Positions 1-7,010 of a stretch of 12,437 nucleotides of DNA are shown piece by piece. The notes beneath the pieces are model-generated. The model ran no database searches. It was not told where the DNA came from and saw only the letters and a program-made list of their open reading frames with translations. How positions within the stretch are numbered: the first letter of the stretch is position 1; each line of letters begins with the position of its first letter. The stretch is taken from assembly GCA_023255165.1 (NCBI GenBank), contig JALRJD010000377.1:1-12437 (forward strand), given 5' to 3'. Position numbers and translations under genes: made by a program. The DNA is from Porticoccaceae bacterium (lineage in GTDB: Bacteria > Pseudomonadota > Gammaproteobacteria > Pseudomonadales > Porticoccaceae).

Positions 1-123
1 TGAGTGAACATCGTATGTTGCTTCCTGATAACGCGTTGCCGGCTTGTCACCAAAGCGACGCTCGATGTGCGCGTAGGTGTTACGTAACGGTTTCATCGAT
101 GATGTCTTGATTTCAATCGTCAT
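1..123 (-). CDS. dmpL: Phenol hydroxylase oxygenase beta subunit P1 (DmpL-like), N-terminal part only
   Basis: Partial gene: 41 codons from the ATG at 123-121 run off the left edge. The encoded start, MTIEIKTSSMKPLRNTY followed by RRFGDKPATRYQEATYD, matches from memory the start of the P1 (beta) subunit of dinuclear-iron phenol hydroxylases such as DmpL. In that family P1 pairs with the catalytic alpha subunit (DmpN) in the (alpha-beta-gamma)2 oxygenase that converts phenol to catechol in the cytoplasm; P1 itself carries no di-iron site. A GAGGGG ribosome site lies 8 bases before the ATG. The dmpK-like gene precedes it by 89 bp on the same strand, which is the usual K-L order, so both should be transcribed from the sigma-54 promoter at 633-648. 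The subunits M, N, O and P would be expected beyond the left edge. Closely related toluene or alkene monooxygenase beta subunits are less likely given the neighbouring P0 gene. Confidence 0.85.
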   Translation of the reverse strand, partial: MTIEIKTSSMKPLRNTYAHIERRFGDKPATRYQEATYDVHS

Positions 124-156
124 CTACTAGCCCCTCTAATATTAATTTTTAAAATG

Positions 157-180
157 CTATTTAAAATTCTATTTAAAATT
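157..180. repeat. Perfect 12-bp tandem repeat, two units, AT-rich
   Basis: The unit CTATTTAAAATT occurs twice head to tail (157-168 and 169-180) in the gap between the dmpK-like and dmpL-like genes. Related AT-rich sequence flanks it on both sides (TTTTTAAAATG before, CGAATTTAAG after). Within the minus-strand transcript it would give an unstructured A/U-rich spacer upstream of the dmpL ribosome site. Confidence 0.8.
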
Positions 181-212
181 CGAATTTAAGTTCAGTGTTC
201 GTCCACTGTTAT

Positions 213-554
213 TTAAGACTTTGCATGCAGCGGAATTACATTGTTCTGTATCTTATTCTTGGTTGCTGAATCTGATTCATCCTGTTGCCCGTCACTGGCG
301 CGAACCGTCGCCGCCAGGGTGTCGGTGCCGTAGCGCCACTTTTCTGCATCTTCATCCACCAGGCGGCATTGCTCTTCCGTCATCTCCACAGTGGAGTTGT
401 TAATGCAGAACTGTTTAAAGGTGGCTTTCGGCAAAATGAGTTCCACATAGAGCCTAGGATCATCAATCGCAAAGTCGAATTCGACGAATTGGTCGCGAAC
501 AATATTGCGGACTCGTACATATTTGACTTTGTCACCAACATCGAAGCTTTTCAT
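213..554 (-). CDS. dmpK: Phenol hydroxylase assembly protein P0 (DmpK-like)
   Basis: Encodes 113 residues resembling the P0 component of phenol hydroxylases (DmpK/PhhK family). The recognisable core is KYVRVRNIVRDQFVEFDF, then DDPRLYVELILP, an FCINN segment and a central EEQCRLVDEDAEKWRYG. P0 is the small first gene product of dmpKLMNOP operons. It is not needed for turnover in vitro but is thought to help assemble the active, iron-loaded oxygenase. The start at 554 is supported by an AGAGGA ribosome site about 7 bases upstream. The known proteins are, from memory, about 90 residues and end near the KWR(F/Y)G motif. This one carries an extra polar tail of roughly 35 residues rich in D, S, N and Q (from about residue 79). 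It is the first gene of the minus-strand operon, about 68 nt downstream of the predicted sigma-54 transcription start. Confidence 0.85.
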   Translation of the reverse strand: MKSFDVGDKVKYVRVRNIVRDQFVEFDFAIDDPRLYVELILPKATFKQFCINNSTVEMTEEQCRLVDEDAEKWRYGTDTLAATVRASDGQQDESDSATKNKIQNNVIPLHAKS

Positions 555-632
555 TCGACTTTCCTCTGTTTAATCAATCTGCAGGAGTTACTGACACTCC
601 GTTCTTTTGAATCTCGCTAACTCCCTGAACAT

Positions 633-648
633 AGCAAGTGGCGTGCCA
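633..648 (-). promoter_or_regulatory. Sigma-54 (-24/-12) promoter of the phenol hydroxylase operon
   Basis: On the minus strand the sequence is TGGCAC-GCCAC-TTGCT, which matches the sigma-54 consensus TGGCAC-N5-TTGCA at all but the last base and has the invariant GG and GC in the right spacing. Transcription would start near 622, leaving a leader of about 68 nt before the dmpK-like ATG at 554. Known dmp, phh and mop phenol hydroxylase operons are driven by sigma-54 with DmpR-type activators, and a gene for such an activator is in this window at 8722. Confidence 0.88.
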
Positions 649-754
649 GAAACCGCGAAATGTTGTAAGTAGATGATTTATATAGTGGTTTTATAGATTG
701 CGGATTTTTGGCTTGCCAATCAGGTTATTTGAAGACGCAGAGGCGGCGATAATT

Positions 755-767
755 TAACCATTTGGTA
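755..767 (-). promoter_or_regulatory. Possible IHF site between activating sequence and sigma-54 promoter
   Basis: Read on the minus strand this is TACCAA-ATGG-TTA, one mismatch from the IHF consensus WATCAA-N4-TTR, and it is flanked by A/T runs. It lies between the promoter at 633-648 and the activating sequence at 794-809, where a DNA bend would help activator contact. IHF sites are known at the dmp Po promoter but usually nearer the -24 element, so the call is weak. Confidence 0.25.
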
Positions 768-793
768 AAAAGTGCGTTTAGAGATTTCCACGC

Positions 794-809
794 TTGATCA
801 ATTGGTGAT
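794..809. promoter_or_regulatory. DmpR-type upstream activating sequence
   Basis: The sequence TTGATCAATTGGTGAT matches the palindromic DmpR/XylR-class binding site TTGATCAATTGATCAA (recalled) at 13 of 16 positions, with the left half perfect. Its centre is about 180 bp upstream of the predicted phenol hydroxylase transcription start, in the range where this activator family binds. The activator encoded at 8722-10413 is the expected ligand-dependent partner. Confidence 0.6.
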
Positions 810-843
810 TTACGCTGTTTAAACTGTCTTGCAAGGGTGATTT

Positions 844-894
844 TTGATTGGGTACAACCACCTTGCGACGGAGTTTTGTAGATCAATTAAAGGA
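844..894. promoter_or_regulatory. Weaker activating-sequence-like half sites
   Basis: Two imperfect relatives of the DmpR-class site follow the good one. TTGATTGGGTACAA (starting at 844) keeps the outer TTG..CAA symmetry, and TAGATCAATTAA (starting at 879) keeps the GATCAATT core. DmpR-family promoters normally carry two sites for cooperative binding. Spacing from the first site (about 50 and 85 bp) is longer than the usual roughly 30 bp, so which one serves, if either, is unclear. Confidence 0.3.
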
Positions 895-1034
895 GGCTCT
901 AAGGCCATGATTTGTATAAGAAAATGTATTTTATTAGGTTATACCAAATAGGCATGGCAGCCATTACATAAAGACATGGGCTTGGGTAAACGTAGATGTT
1001 TTGGATTACTTGTTGAGCTGCGTGCAGGCATCAA

Positions 1035-1071
1035 AATCATTTGTTGTGGGGAAAAAGTTTACCAAATGATT
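1035..1071. repeat. 9-bp perfect inverted repeat with 19-bp spacer
   Basis: AATCATTTG (1035-1043) and CAAATGATT (1063-1071) are exact reverse complements. The arm centres are 28 bp apart, a little under three helical turns. The centre, 1053, is about 186 bp upstream of the start expected from the sigma-54-like site at 1213-1228, mirroring the distance on the phenol hydroxylase side. It does not resemble the DmpR-class site, so it may bind a different regulator or be chance in AT-rich DNA. Confidence 0.4.
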
Positions 1072-1212
1072 AAGAAAATGCCTGTTTTAACATTTTTGTG
1101 GGTCGATTTACCCTTTGATAGCAGAGTTAGTGGTTTTGTAGGCCATTGGCATAAAAATAAAAATCATAACAAACAAGGTGTTAGGGCGACCTTGAATTTG
1201 ATTTTTTTTATT

Positions 1213-1228
1213 TGGCACGAAATTTGGA
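1213..1228 (+). promoter_or_regulatory. Possible sigma-54 promoter of the envelope operon
   Basis: TGGCAC-GAAAT-TTGGA has a perfect -24 element and correct spacing, but the -12 element reads TTGG rather than TTGC, losing the C of the normally invariant GC. Transcription would start near 1239 and leave a leader of about 168 nt before the ATG at 1407. I found no better promoter for the four-gene operon in the gap. If functional, it would place the envelope genes under the same sigma-54/DmpR control as the phenol hydroxylase genes. Confidence 0.4.
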
Positions 1229-1350
1229 TGTTGCTAAAGATGCAGCCACTAATTTGGTGAAAGCCTGATTAGAAAACTCGAGAAAAGAACAATCAGAAGA
1301 GTGTAGGACCCAGCGAGCGCTCTTTTAAAAAAAATAAACGAGACAAGGCG

Positions 1351-1387
1351 GCCAGCTTTTTGAGACTGGCTACTCAAGTCTCTTTTT
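1351..1387 (+). other. Leader hairpin before the envelope operon
   Basis: Two mutually exclusive short stems overlap here: GCCAG (1351-1355) with CTGGC (1366-1370), and GAGACT (1362-1367) with AGTCTC (1377-1382). The second is followed at once by five Ts. It ends 19 bases before the ATG at 1407, so it could act as a weak attenuator or protect the transcript end. The stems are short and no function is shown. Confidence 0.3.
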
Positions 1388-1406
1388 GAAGACGTTGAGG
1401 GGATCA

Positions 1407-2444
1407 ATGATTTCGAACCATTCCAGCCGGGTTTCAAAACCCATAACGGCCCTTTTTTCAAAGTCAACTTTGCTGCGTCGTTTGCCCACTGTTTTTTTCG
1501 CGCCGCTTGCGATTGTCTGCCTTACGGGTTGCGAAGCTAAACTGGATCTTTCCGGGGTTGAAAAAACATTGGATCAGTCGATTCGGCGCACTGATCAGTT
1601 GATGGTCATTGAGCGCGTCGGCGATGAGCTGCTGGTGCTGGGTAACAATGGTCTGCTGCTTAAACGCGCGATTAATGAGACTGACTGGCAGCGTTCGCAG
1701 CTCGGTGAAGCGGGCCAACATCCCAATTTTATAAGTGGCTCGGTCTGTGGCGATGGGTCTCTGGTAGCGCTCTCTTACCAGGCCGAGGTTTGGCACACGG
1801 CTGATGCCGGAGAGAGCTGGACCGTCGGCGAGTTGCCAACCGAGGAAGATGTGCAAGCGATTGACTGCACTGTCGACAACCAGTTGTGGGTGGTGGGCAG
1901 TTACTCGACCATCCTTAATAGCGGTGATGGCGGCGACAGCTGGCAGGAACAGACTCTGGATGAAGATTCCATGCTCACGGCAATTACCTTTTCTTCTGAG
2001 AGACGCGGTTATGCCGCGGGCGAGTTTGGTTTGCTGGCCGTGACTGATGATGGCGGAGACAGCTGGCAGGTTATTGATCCTGTGGGCGATGAACTCTATC
2101 CGCTGGCGGTTAGGTTTGACGCGCAGGGCCAGGGATGGGTTGGCGGTCTGCAGGGGGTGATTATGCACTCTGAAGACGACGGCGCTAGCTGGGTTCGCAC
2201 GCAGACACCGACTGATTCTCCCATTTACAACTTTATCGCTGTCGGTGACCAATTACTGGCGACCGGCGATCAAGGTGTTGTGCTGCACTGGTTCGAAGGC
2301 GGCTGGATCATTGTGGAAACACCCGACATTCCAACCTATTACCGTGCCGGTGTTGCCTTGAATGAAAGTGACGTATTGATCGCCGGTGGTTGGGGGGTGT
2401 TGTTGCCGCTCTCTATTAAGCCCGCCGCGGCGCAAACAAATTAA
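1407..2444 (+). CDS. YCF48-like Asp-box repeat lipoprotein
   Basis: Encodes 345 residues. The ATG at 1407 is preferred over an in-frame TTG at 1386 because GAGGGG lies 5 to 6 bases before it. An arginine-containing N-terminus and hydrophobic stretch (about 28-39) end in the lipobox LTGC with Cys42, so this is a predicted lipoprotein. Four Asp-box motifs follow: HTADAGESW (130-138), NSGDGGDSW (171-179), VTDDGGDSW (212-220) and HSEDDGASW (254-262). Their regular spacing of about 41 residues indicates blades of a beta-propeller of the YCF48/HCF136 type. In phototrophs that family assists photosystem II assembly; in heterotrophs such proteins occur beside RND, DUF1302 and DUF1329 genes and their function is not established. 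The next gene starts 30 bp downstream, implying co-transcription. A periplasmic accessory or assembly role for the transporter is inferred from context. Confidence 0.82.
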   Translation: MISNHSSRVSKPITALFSKSTLLRRLPTVFFAPLAIVCLTGCEAKLDLSGVEKTLDQSIRRTDQLMVIERVGDELLVLGNNGLLLKRAINETDWQRSQLGEAGQHPNFISGSVCGDGSLVALSYQAEVWHTADAGESWTVGELPTEEDVQAIDCTVDNQLWVVGSYSTILNSGDGGDSWQEQTLDEDSMLTAITFSSERRGYAAGEFGLLAVTDDGGDSWQVIDPVGDELYPLAVRFDAQGQGWVGGLQGVIMHSEDDGASWVRTQTPTDSPIYNFIAVGDQLLATGDQGVVLHWFEGGWIIVETPDIPTYYRAGVALNESDVLIAGGWGVLLPLSIKPAAAQTN

Positions 2445-2474
2445 CGTCGGTTGAAGGATAAGGAAACTTAATTA

Positions 2475-4868
2475 ATGTCAGCACTATCGCACTTTTTTCA
2501 TCGCCTTGAAGTGGGCGTTTTTAATCGAGCCAAACTTGTTCTAAGCGCCATTGGATTGGTGACGATCTTTTTTGCTCTGCAATTACCGGCGGTCAAGATG
2601 TACTCGGACTTTGCTGATCTGCTGCCGCAGGAACATCCCTATATTGAGTTACACAACGACATTAAAGATAACTTTGGCGGCGCCAACGTGATTGTGGTGG
2701 GCATTGAGGTAGAGGAGGGCACGATCTTCTCTAACGACACTCTTGAGTTAATTCATCAGGTCACTCAGGCGGTGGATAACCTGCCCGGGGTCAACCACAA
2801 CCTGGTGACCAGCTTTACCCACAGAACAACCCGTAAAGTGTGGCTGACAGAGATGGGCAATATAGTCTCAGACCCTTATTACAAGCCTCAGGACCCGGCG
2901 CTTTCTGATCTGCAGCTGATCGAGCTGAGTAAGGCGATTGTTGCCAATCCACAAGTCTACGGTCCATTAATCTCGCCGGATATGGAGACCGCGCTGATCA
3001 AGGCTCAGCTCAACGAGGGTTCACTCGACTATGAAAGAACCTTTGACCAGCTGCAACAATTGCGACAGGAGTATGCCCGCGAGGGAATCAATATTTACGC
3101 CACTGGTCAGCCAGTATTGGTTGGTTGGGCCTACCACTACAAAGATCAAATTATTCAGATTCTGGCGTTCACTGCGCTGATTATGGTCAGTCTGTTGATC
3201 TTCCATTTCCGCTCACTACATGGTGTATTGGTGCCGCTTGCCGGGGTGATTGTGTCGACGATTTGGGGAATCGGGATTATTTCGCTATTTGGTTATAACC
3301 TCGATCCGCTGGGTTTGGTGATTCCATTTTTGATCTCGGCGCGGGCGATGTCCCACGGTATTCAGCTGGTCGAGCGATATTATGCCGAGCTGGGTGATGT
3401 GGGTGACTCGCAGCTTGCCGCCCGCCGCACATTTGAAAATTTGTTCCGCCCGGGCACGCTCGGGGTGGTGTCTGATGCGGTGGGTCTGTTGCTGATTGCG
3501 ATCGGTTCCATTCCTCTCAACACCAAACTGGCTCATTATGCATCACTGTGGGCATTGAGCATTATTGTCACGGTGCTGTTGGCTGTGCCACTGCTGCTCT
3601 CGGTTTTGCCAAAGCCGGGCAAGACTGCCTTGAAACAGAATGCACTGCGACATGTCGCTGACTATGCCAGTGAAATTGTGATTGCCAATCCACTACGCAT
3701 ACTGTTTTGCGCCGCTGCACTGGTGCTTACCGGTGGTTACACAGCGTCTCATGTCACCATCGGCGAATCCGAGCCGGGATCGCCGATTCTCTATCAAGAC
3801 CACGATTACAACATTTCTTCAAAAGCGATTAATGACAGCTTTCCCGGGTCGGAAGAGCTCTACATTGTTGCGCAACATCGCGATGAGGGCGGCATGAAAC
3901 GACCTGAGGTTCTGGCTGCGCTGGAGGATCTTGAGCGGCATATGCTGCTCGACCCGGAGGTCGGTGGCGCCAAGGGAATTCCGGATCTGATCAAACAGGT
4001 TAATCGCCTGTTGCACAACAATGATCCGCGCTGGCAGCAACTTCCTAAAGATGAGTTTTATGTCGGCGGTTTGATGTTTGCCTATATGGCGTCCAGCCCG
4101 ATTCCGGGTGCGTTGAAAGAGTTTGTCGATCCGCCTTCTCAGGTGGCCAATCTGGTTTTCTATTACAAGGATCACCAGGGCGAGACGATAAGGCGTGCGA
4201 TTCATACGGCCAAGCAGTGGATAGACGCTAATCAAGGCAAAGTTGATGGACTTGAGATTCGTCTTGCGGGTGGCACCATCGGTGTGACCGCGGCGATGAA
4301 TGAAGCGGCGTTTGACACCAATAAGGTGGTTCTACCCATGGTGTTTCTGTTGATCTTTGTCTTCGTGATGGTTTTCTACAATTCGCTGCAAGCCGGTCTG
4401 ATGATGTTTGCCGCGATGCTGTTCGCCACCACTCTCACTTATGCCTACATGGGGCTGGCCGAGGTTGGCATCAACATCAACACGGTGCCGATTATTGCCG
4501 TTGGCGTTGGGGTTGGTATCGACTATTCGATTTATATGATGGATCGCATTCGTGAAGAGATGGTGCGACTGAACGATTTACCCGCCGCGGTTAAGTCCGC
4601 TCTGCGATCAACAGGTCTGGCCGTGAGCTTTACCGCCATCACCCTGATTGCCGGGATTGTCATGTGGATTTTTCTTTCGGATCTCCGCTTCCAGGCCGAT
4701 GCAGCGTTGTTGTTGAGCGTGATGGTTGTGCTCAACGGAATCGCCGCGCTGTGGCTTGTTCCATCCTGGGTGTTGATCTTTAAGCCCAAGTTTATAACCC
4801 AATTGTCTGTTGATGCTGATGGCGTTATCCATCGGGATCACAAACAAACCGTATCTGAAGCGACGTAG
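2475..4868 (+). CDS. RND/MMPL-family inner-membrane transporter
   Basis: Encodes 797 residues with the duplicated layout of the MMPL/RND superfamily (COG1033-like). Membrane segment 1 is at about 18-40, and a first periplasmic domain runs to about 222. Segments cluster at 224-300 and 328-378, another starts near 403, a second periplasmic domain spans about 425-615, and a final cluster covers 617-770. The second half carries the typical GVGVGIDYSIYMMDR motif (Asp683, Tyr684), which in MmpL proteins forms the proton relay. The matching place in the first half reads ARAMSHGIQLVER, with Ser293-His294 where Asp-Tyr would be. At about 800 residues it is shorter than tripartite drug pumps of the AcrB type (over 1000) and closer to lipid or hydrophobic-molecule transporters. 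It sits 30 bp after the lipoprotein gene and 69 bp before the DUF1302 gene. The substrate and direction cannot be told from sequence. Confidence 0.88.
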   Translation: MSALSHFFHRLEVGVFNRAKLVLSAIGLVTIFFALQLPAVKMYSDFADLLPQEHPYIELHNDIKDNFGGANVIVVGIEVEEGTIFSNDTLELIHQVTQAVDNLPGVNHNLVTSFTHRTTRKVWLTEMGNIVSDPYYKPQDPALSDLQLIELSKAIVANPQVYGPLISPDMETALIKAQLNEGSLDYERTFDQLQQLRQEYAREGINIYATGQPVLVGWAYHYKDQIIQILAFTALIMVSLLIFHFRSLHGVLVPLAGVIVSTIWGIGIISLFGYNLDPLGLVIPFLISARAMSHGIQLVERYYAELGDVGDSQLAARRTFENLFRPGTLGVVSDAVGLLLIAIGSIPLNTKLAHYASLWALSIIVTVLLAVPLLLSVLPKPGKTALKQNALRHVADYASEIVIANPLRILFCAAALVLTGGYTASHVTIGESEPGSPILYQDHDYNISSKAINDSFPGSEELYIVAQHRDEGGMKRPEVLAALEDLERHMLLDPEVGGAKGIPDLIKQVNRLLHNNDPRWQQLPKDEFYVGGLMFAYMASSPIPGALKEFVDPPSQVANLVFYYKDHQGETIRRAIHTAKQWIDANQGKVDGLEIRLAGGTIGVTAAMNEAAFDTNKVVLPMVFLLIFVFVMVFYNSLQAGLMMFAAMLFATTLTYAYMGLAEVGININTVPIIAVGVGVGIDYSIYMMDRIREEMVRLNDLPAAVKSALRSTGLAVSFTAITLIAGIVMWIFLSDLRFQADAALLLSVMVVLNGIAALWLVPSWVLIFKPKFITQLSVDADGVIHRDHKQTVSEAT

Positions 4869-4937
4869 CCGTCTCGGTTAGGGGAGTCAATTGCAACTTC
4901 AGATAATAATAACTACACGAGAAACAGGAGCAACACT

Positions 4938-7007
4938 ATGAATCTAAAAAGCTCTATCAAATTCCTTGCGTTCGGTGTCACTGTCGCCAGTGTGGCAAGT
5001 GCAGCGATTGTCGGGACTGCCTATGGCAAGGACATTGAGTGGTCCGGATTTGGGGAAGAGGTGGTTCACCACCGCAAAGATGTGGGTATTTCAAAAGCCC
5101 GCAGCGGCTTCCAAATTGAAGGTCTTAAATTTATCGGCGATGTCGGCCCTTTCAGTAATGTTAGTGTCAACGGTATCGTCAGACTCTCTTACGATGCGGT
5201 TTATGACCTCAACGACGACGAGTACGGCAATAATGCAGGCGGTGCAGCTTTCGTTAACTCACTGGGTTTAGCCAACCTAGGTGCGCCAACATCGATTCCG
5301 GTCAATGGAAACGGTATTGGCCCCGCGGGTGGTTTGGGTGTAGGTAGTTTTGCTGTAACCAATATTCTTGGTCCGCAGGTCGATGTTGCTGTTGGCGGTG
5401 ATGGCACGGGTTCCGCATTCCCCTTTACCGCAGTACTGGGCGGCAACACTTTTGTCGATGCCTACAGCAACAACCCCAACGTTGGCATGATCACCTTGGG
5501 TGAGCATCTTCGCCCCCATGGCGACGGTGTCTCTTTTGGTGTGCCGGTGCGCCCCTGTGACACCGACGGTCGCGGCTGTATTAAAGATTTTATGGATGCC
5601 GATAAGAAAGAGCTGGCCTCGCCAGAACTGTTTAGCGACCGCGGTGACTGGCTGCGCGAGTTATATGTTGACGCGACTCTGCTGGGTAAAGGCGACAACG
5701 AGATTAACTTTCGTCTTGGTAAGCAGCAAGTTATCTGGGGTCGTACTGACCTTTTCCGCGTTCTCGATGTGATCAACCCGGTTGACTATTCACGCAACAA
5801 TATCTATGACGAACTCGAAGATATTCGTATTCCAATGTGGATTCTGAAGACCGATTTCCGCTTTGGTGCGACTGGGCCATTTGATGATTTCAATATGCAG
5901 TTGGTGTGGAATTTCGACAAGTTTCGTCCCAATAATCTCGGTCAGTGTGGTACGCCCAACGTTATCCTTGATGCCGGTTGTTTTTTCCGCGGGATGAAGA
6001 ATCTCTGGGATAACGGTGGTACCGTGGCTAACTTTGCACCGTTTGATGTCACCGACCCAAGTCTGGGGTTACTGGCAACCAACTTCGGTCCAAACAGTAT
6101 CGGTATCCGCAATGTTGAGCTGCCATCCTGGAGCCTTTCTAATACCCAGCTCGGCTTTAAAGTCGAGGGTGTGAGTGGTGACTTCGGTTGGTCGTTTAAT
6201 GCTTTGACCTATCGTTCCCAGCTACCTTCATTGCACGCCGGTGCAGTGCCGGTTAGCAATGCGTTTACCGGAGCGCCTGAACAGACTTTCGATTATCTGA
6301 TTGCTTTCGATGTTGAGTTCCCGCGTGTCAATATGCTCGGCGCATCGGTGGATTACTACTCTCAAGGAATCGATACCGTATTCCGTGTAGAAGTGGCCGG
6401 TACCCAGGGTGAAGAGTTTGCCAATACCTTGCGTCCCGAACTCTATTCAGAATCTGATGTGGTTCGATTCGTTGTTGGTGCGGACAAGAACGTCTTTATT
6501 CGCGCACTCAATAAAAGCAGAGCATTCTTGATTTCTGGCCAGGTCTTTGGTCAGTACCTTCTCGATCATGAAATGGGTAATGCAACTCTGGGACAGGTTG
6601 GTATGCCCGACTGGAAGCAAAACCATATCGCTACGTTGCTGATCAAAGGCTGGTGGATGAACGACCGCCTCAGCCCGCAGATTATTATGGCGCATGACTT
6701 CCGTGCTGGCGCGACCGTGGTATCACCATCGATCGATTGGTTGATTACGGATAACTGGCAAGTGGTGCTGACCGCCAACTACAAGACTGGTGGTTCGGAT
6801 CAACGCTTTGATGATTGCCGTCTTTGTAACCCGTGGGGTCCCTTTACCACGTCAATTCCAGCGCTGCCAGAACATGGCGCGGATGGTCTGACAGCGGGCT
6901 CGGCAGGTTTGGGTGGTTTCGAACCGCTCGGTCGTTTCCGTTCAGGCCCACTGGGCATGGCGGAGAAAGAAGACGAGATCCAGATCGCTATTCGTTACCG
7001 CTTCTAA
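4938..7007 (+). CDS. DUF1302 family outer-membrane protein
   Basis: Encodes 689 residues. An AGGAG site lies about 8 bases before the ATG. The first 30 residues form a signal peptide (positive start, hydrophobic core, AYG before Lys31). The mature protein alternates aromatic and polar residues as in beta-barrels and ends IAIRYRF, with the terminal Phe typical of outer-membrane proteins. The segment RLGKQQVIWGRTDLFRVLD continuing into VINPVDYSR (about 258-285) is the conserved core I associate with DUF1302. A glycine-rich low-complexity stretch (about 95-175) probably forms a large loop. All six cysteines fall in close pairs: 207/214, 337/348 and 627/630, likely disulfides in exposed loops. 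DUF1302 and DUF1329 genes are commonly adjacent, as here. A barrel for passage or binding of hydrophobic compounds is inferred; no substrate is known from the sequence. Confidence 0.85.
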   Translation: MNLKSSIKFLAFGVTVASVASAAIVGTAYGKDIEWSGFGEEVVHHRKDVGISKARSGFQIEGLKFIGDVGPFSNVSVNGIVRLSYDAVYDLNDDEYGNNAGGAAFVNSLGLANLGAPTSIPVNGNGIGPAGGLGVGSFAVTNILGPQVDVAVGGDGTGSAFPFTAVLGGNTFVDAYSNNPNVGMITLGEHLRPHGDGVSFGVPVRPCDTDGRGCIKDFMDADKKELASPELFSDRGDWLRELYVDATLLGKGDNEINFRLGKQQVIWGRTDLFRVLDVINPVDYSRNNIYDELEDIRIPMWILKTDFRFGATGPFDDFNMQLVWNFDKFRPNNLGQCGTPNVILDAGCFFRGMKNLWDNGGTVANFAPFDVTDPSLGLLATNFGPNSIGIRNVELPSWSLSNTQLGFKVEGVSGDFGWSFNALTYRSQLPSLHAGAVPVSNAFTGAPEQTFDYLIAFDVEFPRVNMLGASVDYYSQGIDTVFRVEVAGTQGEEFANTLRPELYSESDVVRFVVGADKNVFIRALNKSRAFLISGQVFGQYLLDHEMGNATLGQVGMPDWKQNHIATLLIKGWWMNDRLSPQIIMAHDFRAGATVVSPSIDWLITDNWQVVLTANYKTGGSDQRFDDCRLCNPWGPFTTSIPALPEHGADGLTAGSAGLGGFEPLGRFRSGPLGMAEKEDEIQIAIRYRF

Positions 7008-7010
7008 TTA

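Larger units (their letters stand above)
555..1406. other. Divergent regulatory gap between phenol hydroxylase operon and envelope operon
   Basis: These 852 bp contain no convincing protein gene. They are AT-rich compared with the flanking genes and hold a sigma-54 promoter facing left, a DmpR-type activating sequence, a weak IHF-like site, a 9-bp perfect inverted repeat, an imperfect sigma-54-like promoter facing right and a small hairpin just before the first envelope gene. An open frame at 976-1260 (plus) has no ribosome site, resembles no family I recognise and is rich in residues expected from AT-rich noncoding DNA. A near-perfect Shine-Dalgarno (AAAGGAGG, 889-896) stands 10 bases before a 14-codon frame (907-951, MICIRKCILLGYTK), which may be chance. 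Confidence 0.7.

Noticed and set aside
285..620. Plus-strand open frame opposite the dmpK-like gene
   Set aside because: Antisense to a recognised gene and overlapping its promoter leader; no ribosome site or family resemblance.
976..1260. Plus-strand open frame of 94 codons in the regulatory gap
   Set aside because: No ribosome site, AT-rich composition unlike the real genes, no recognisable family, and it overlaps the inverted repeat and the sigma-54-like promoter.
1386..1406. Upstream TTG start for the lipoprotein gene
   Set aside because: The ATG at 1407 has a well-spaced GAGGGG and gives a normal lipoprotein signal; the TTG lies at the end of a leader hairpin T-run.
1464..2252. Long minus-strand open frame (262 codons) opposite the YCF48-like gene
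   Set aside because: Shadow of a gene with clear lipobox and Asp-box repeats; its translation shows no domain.
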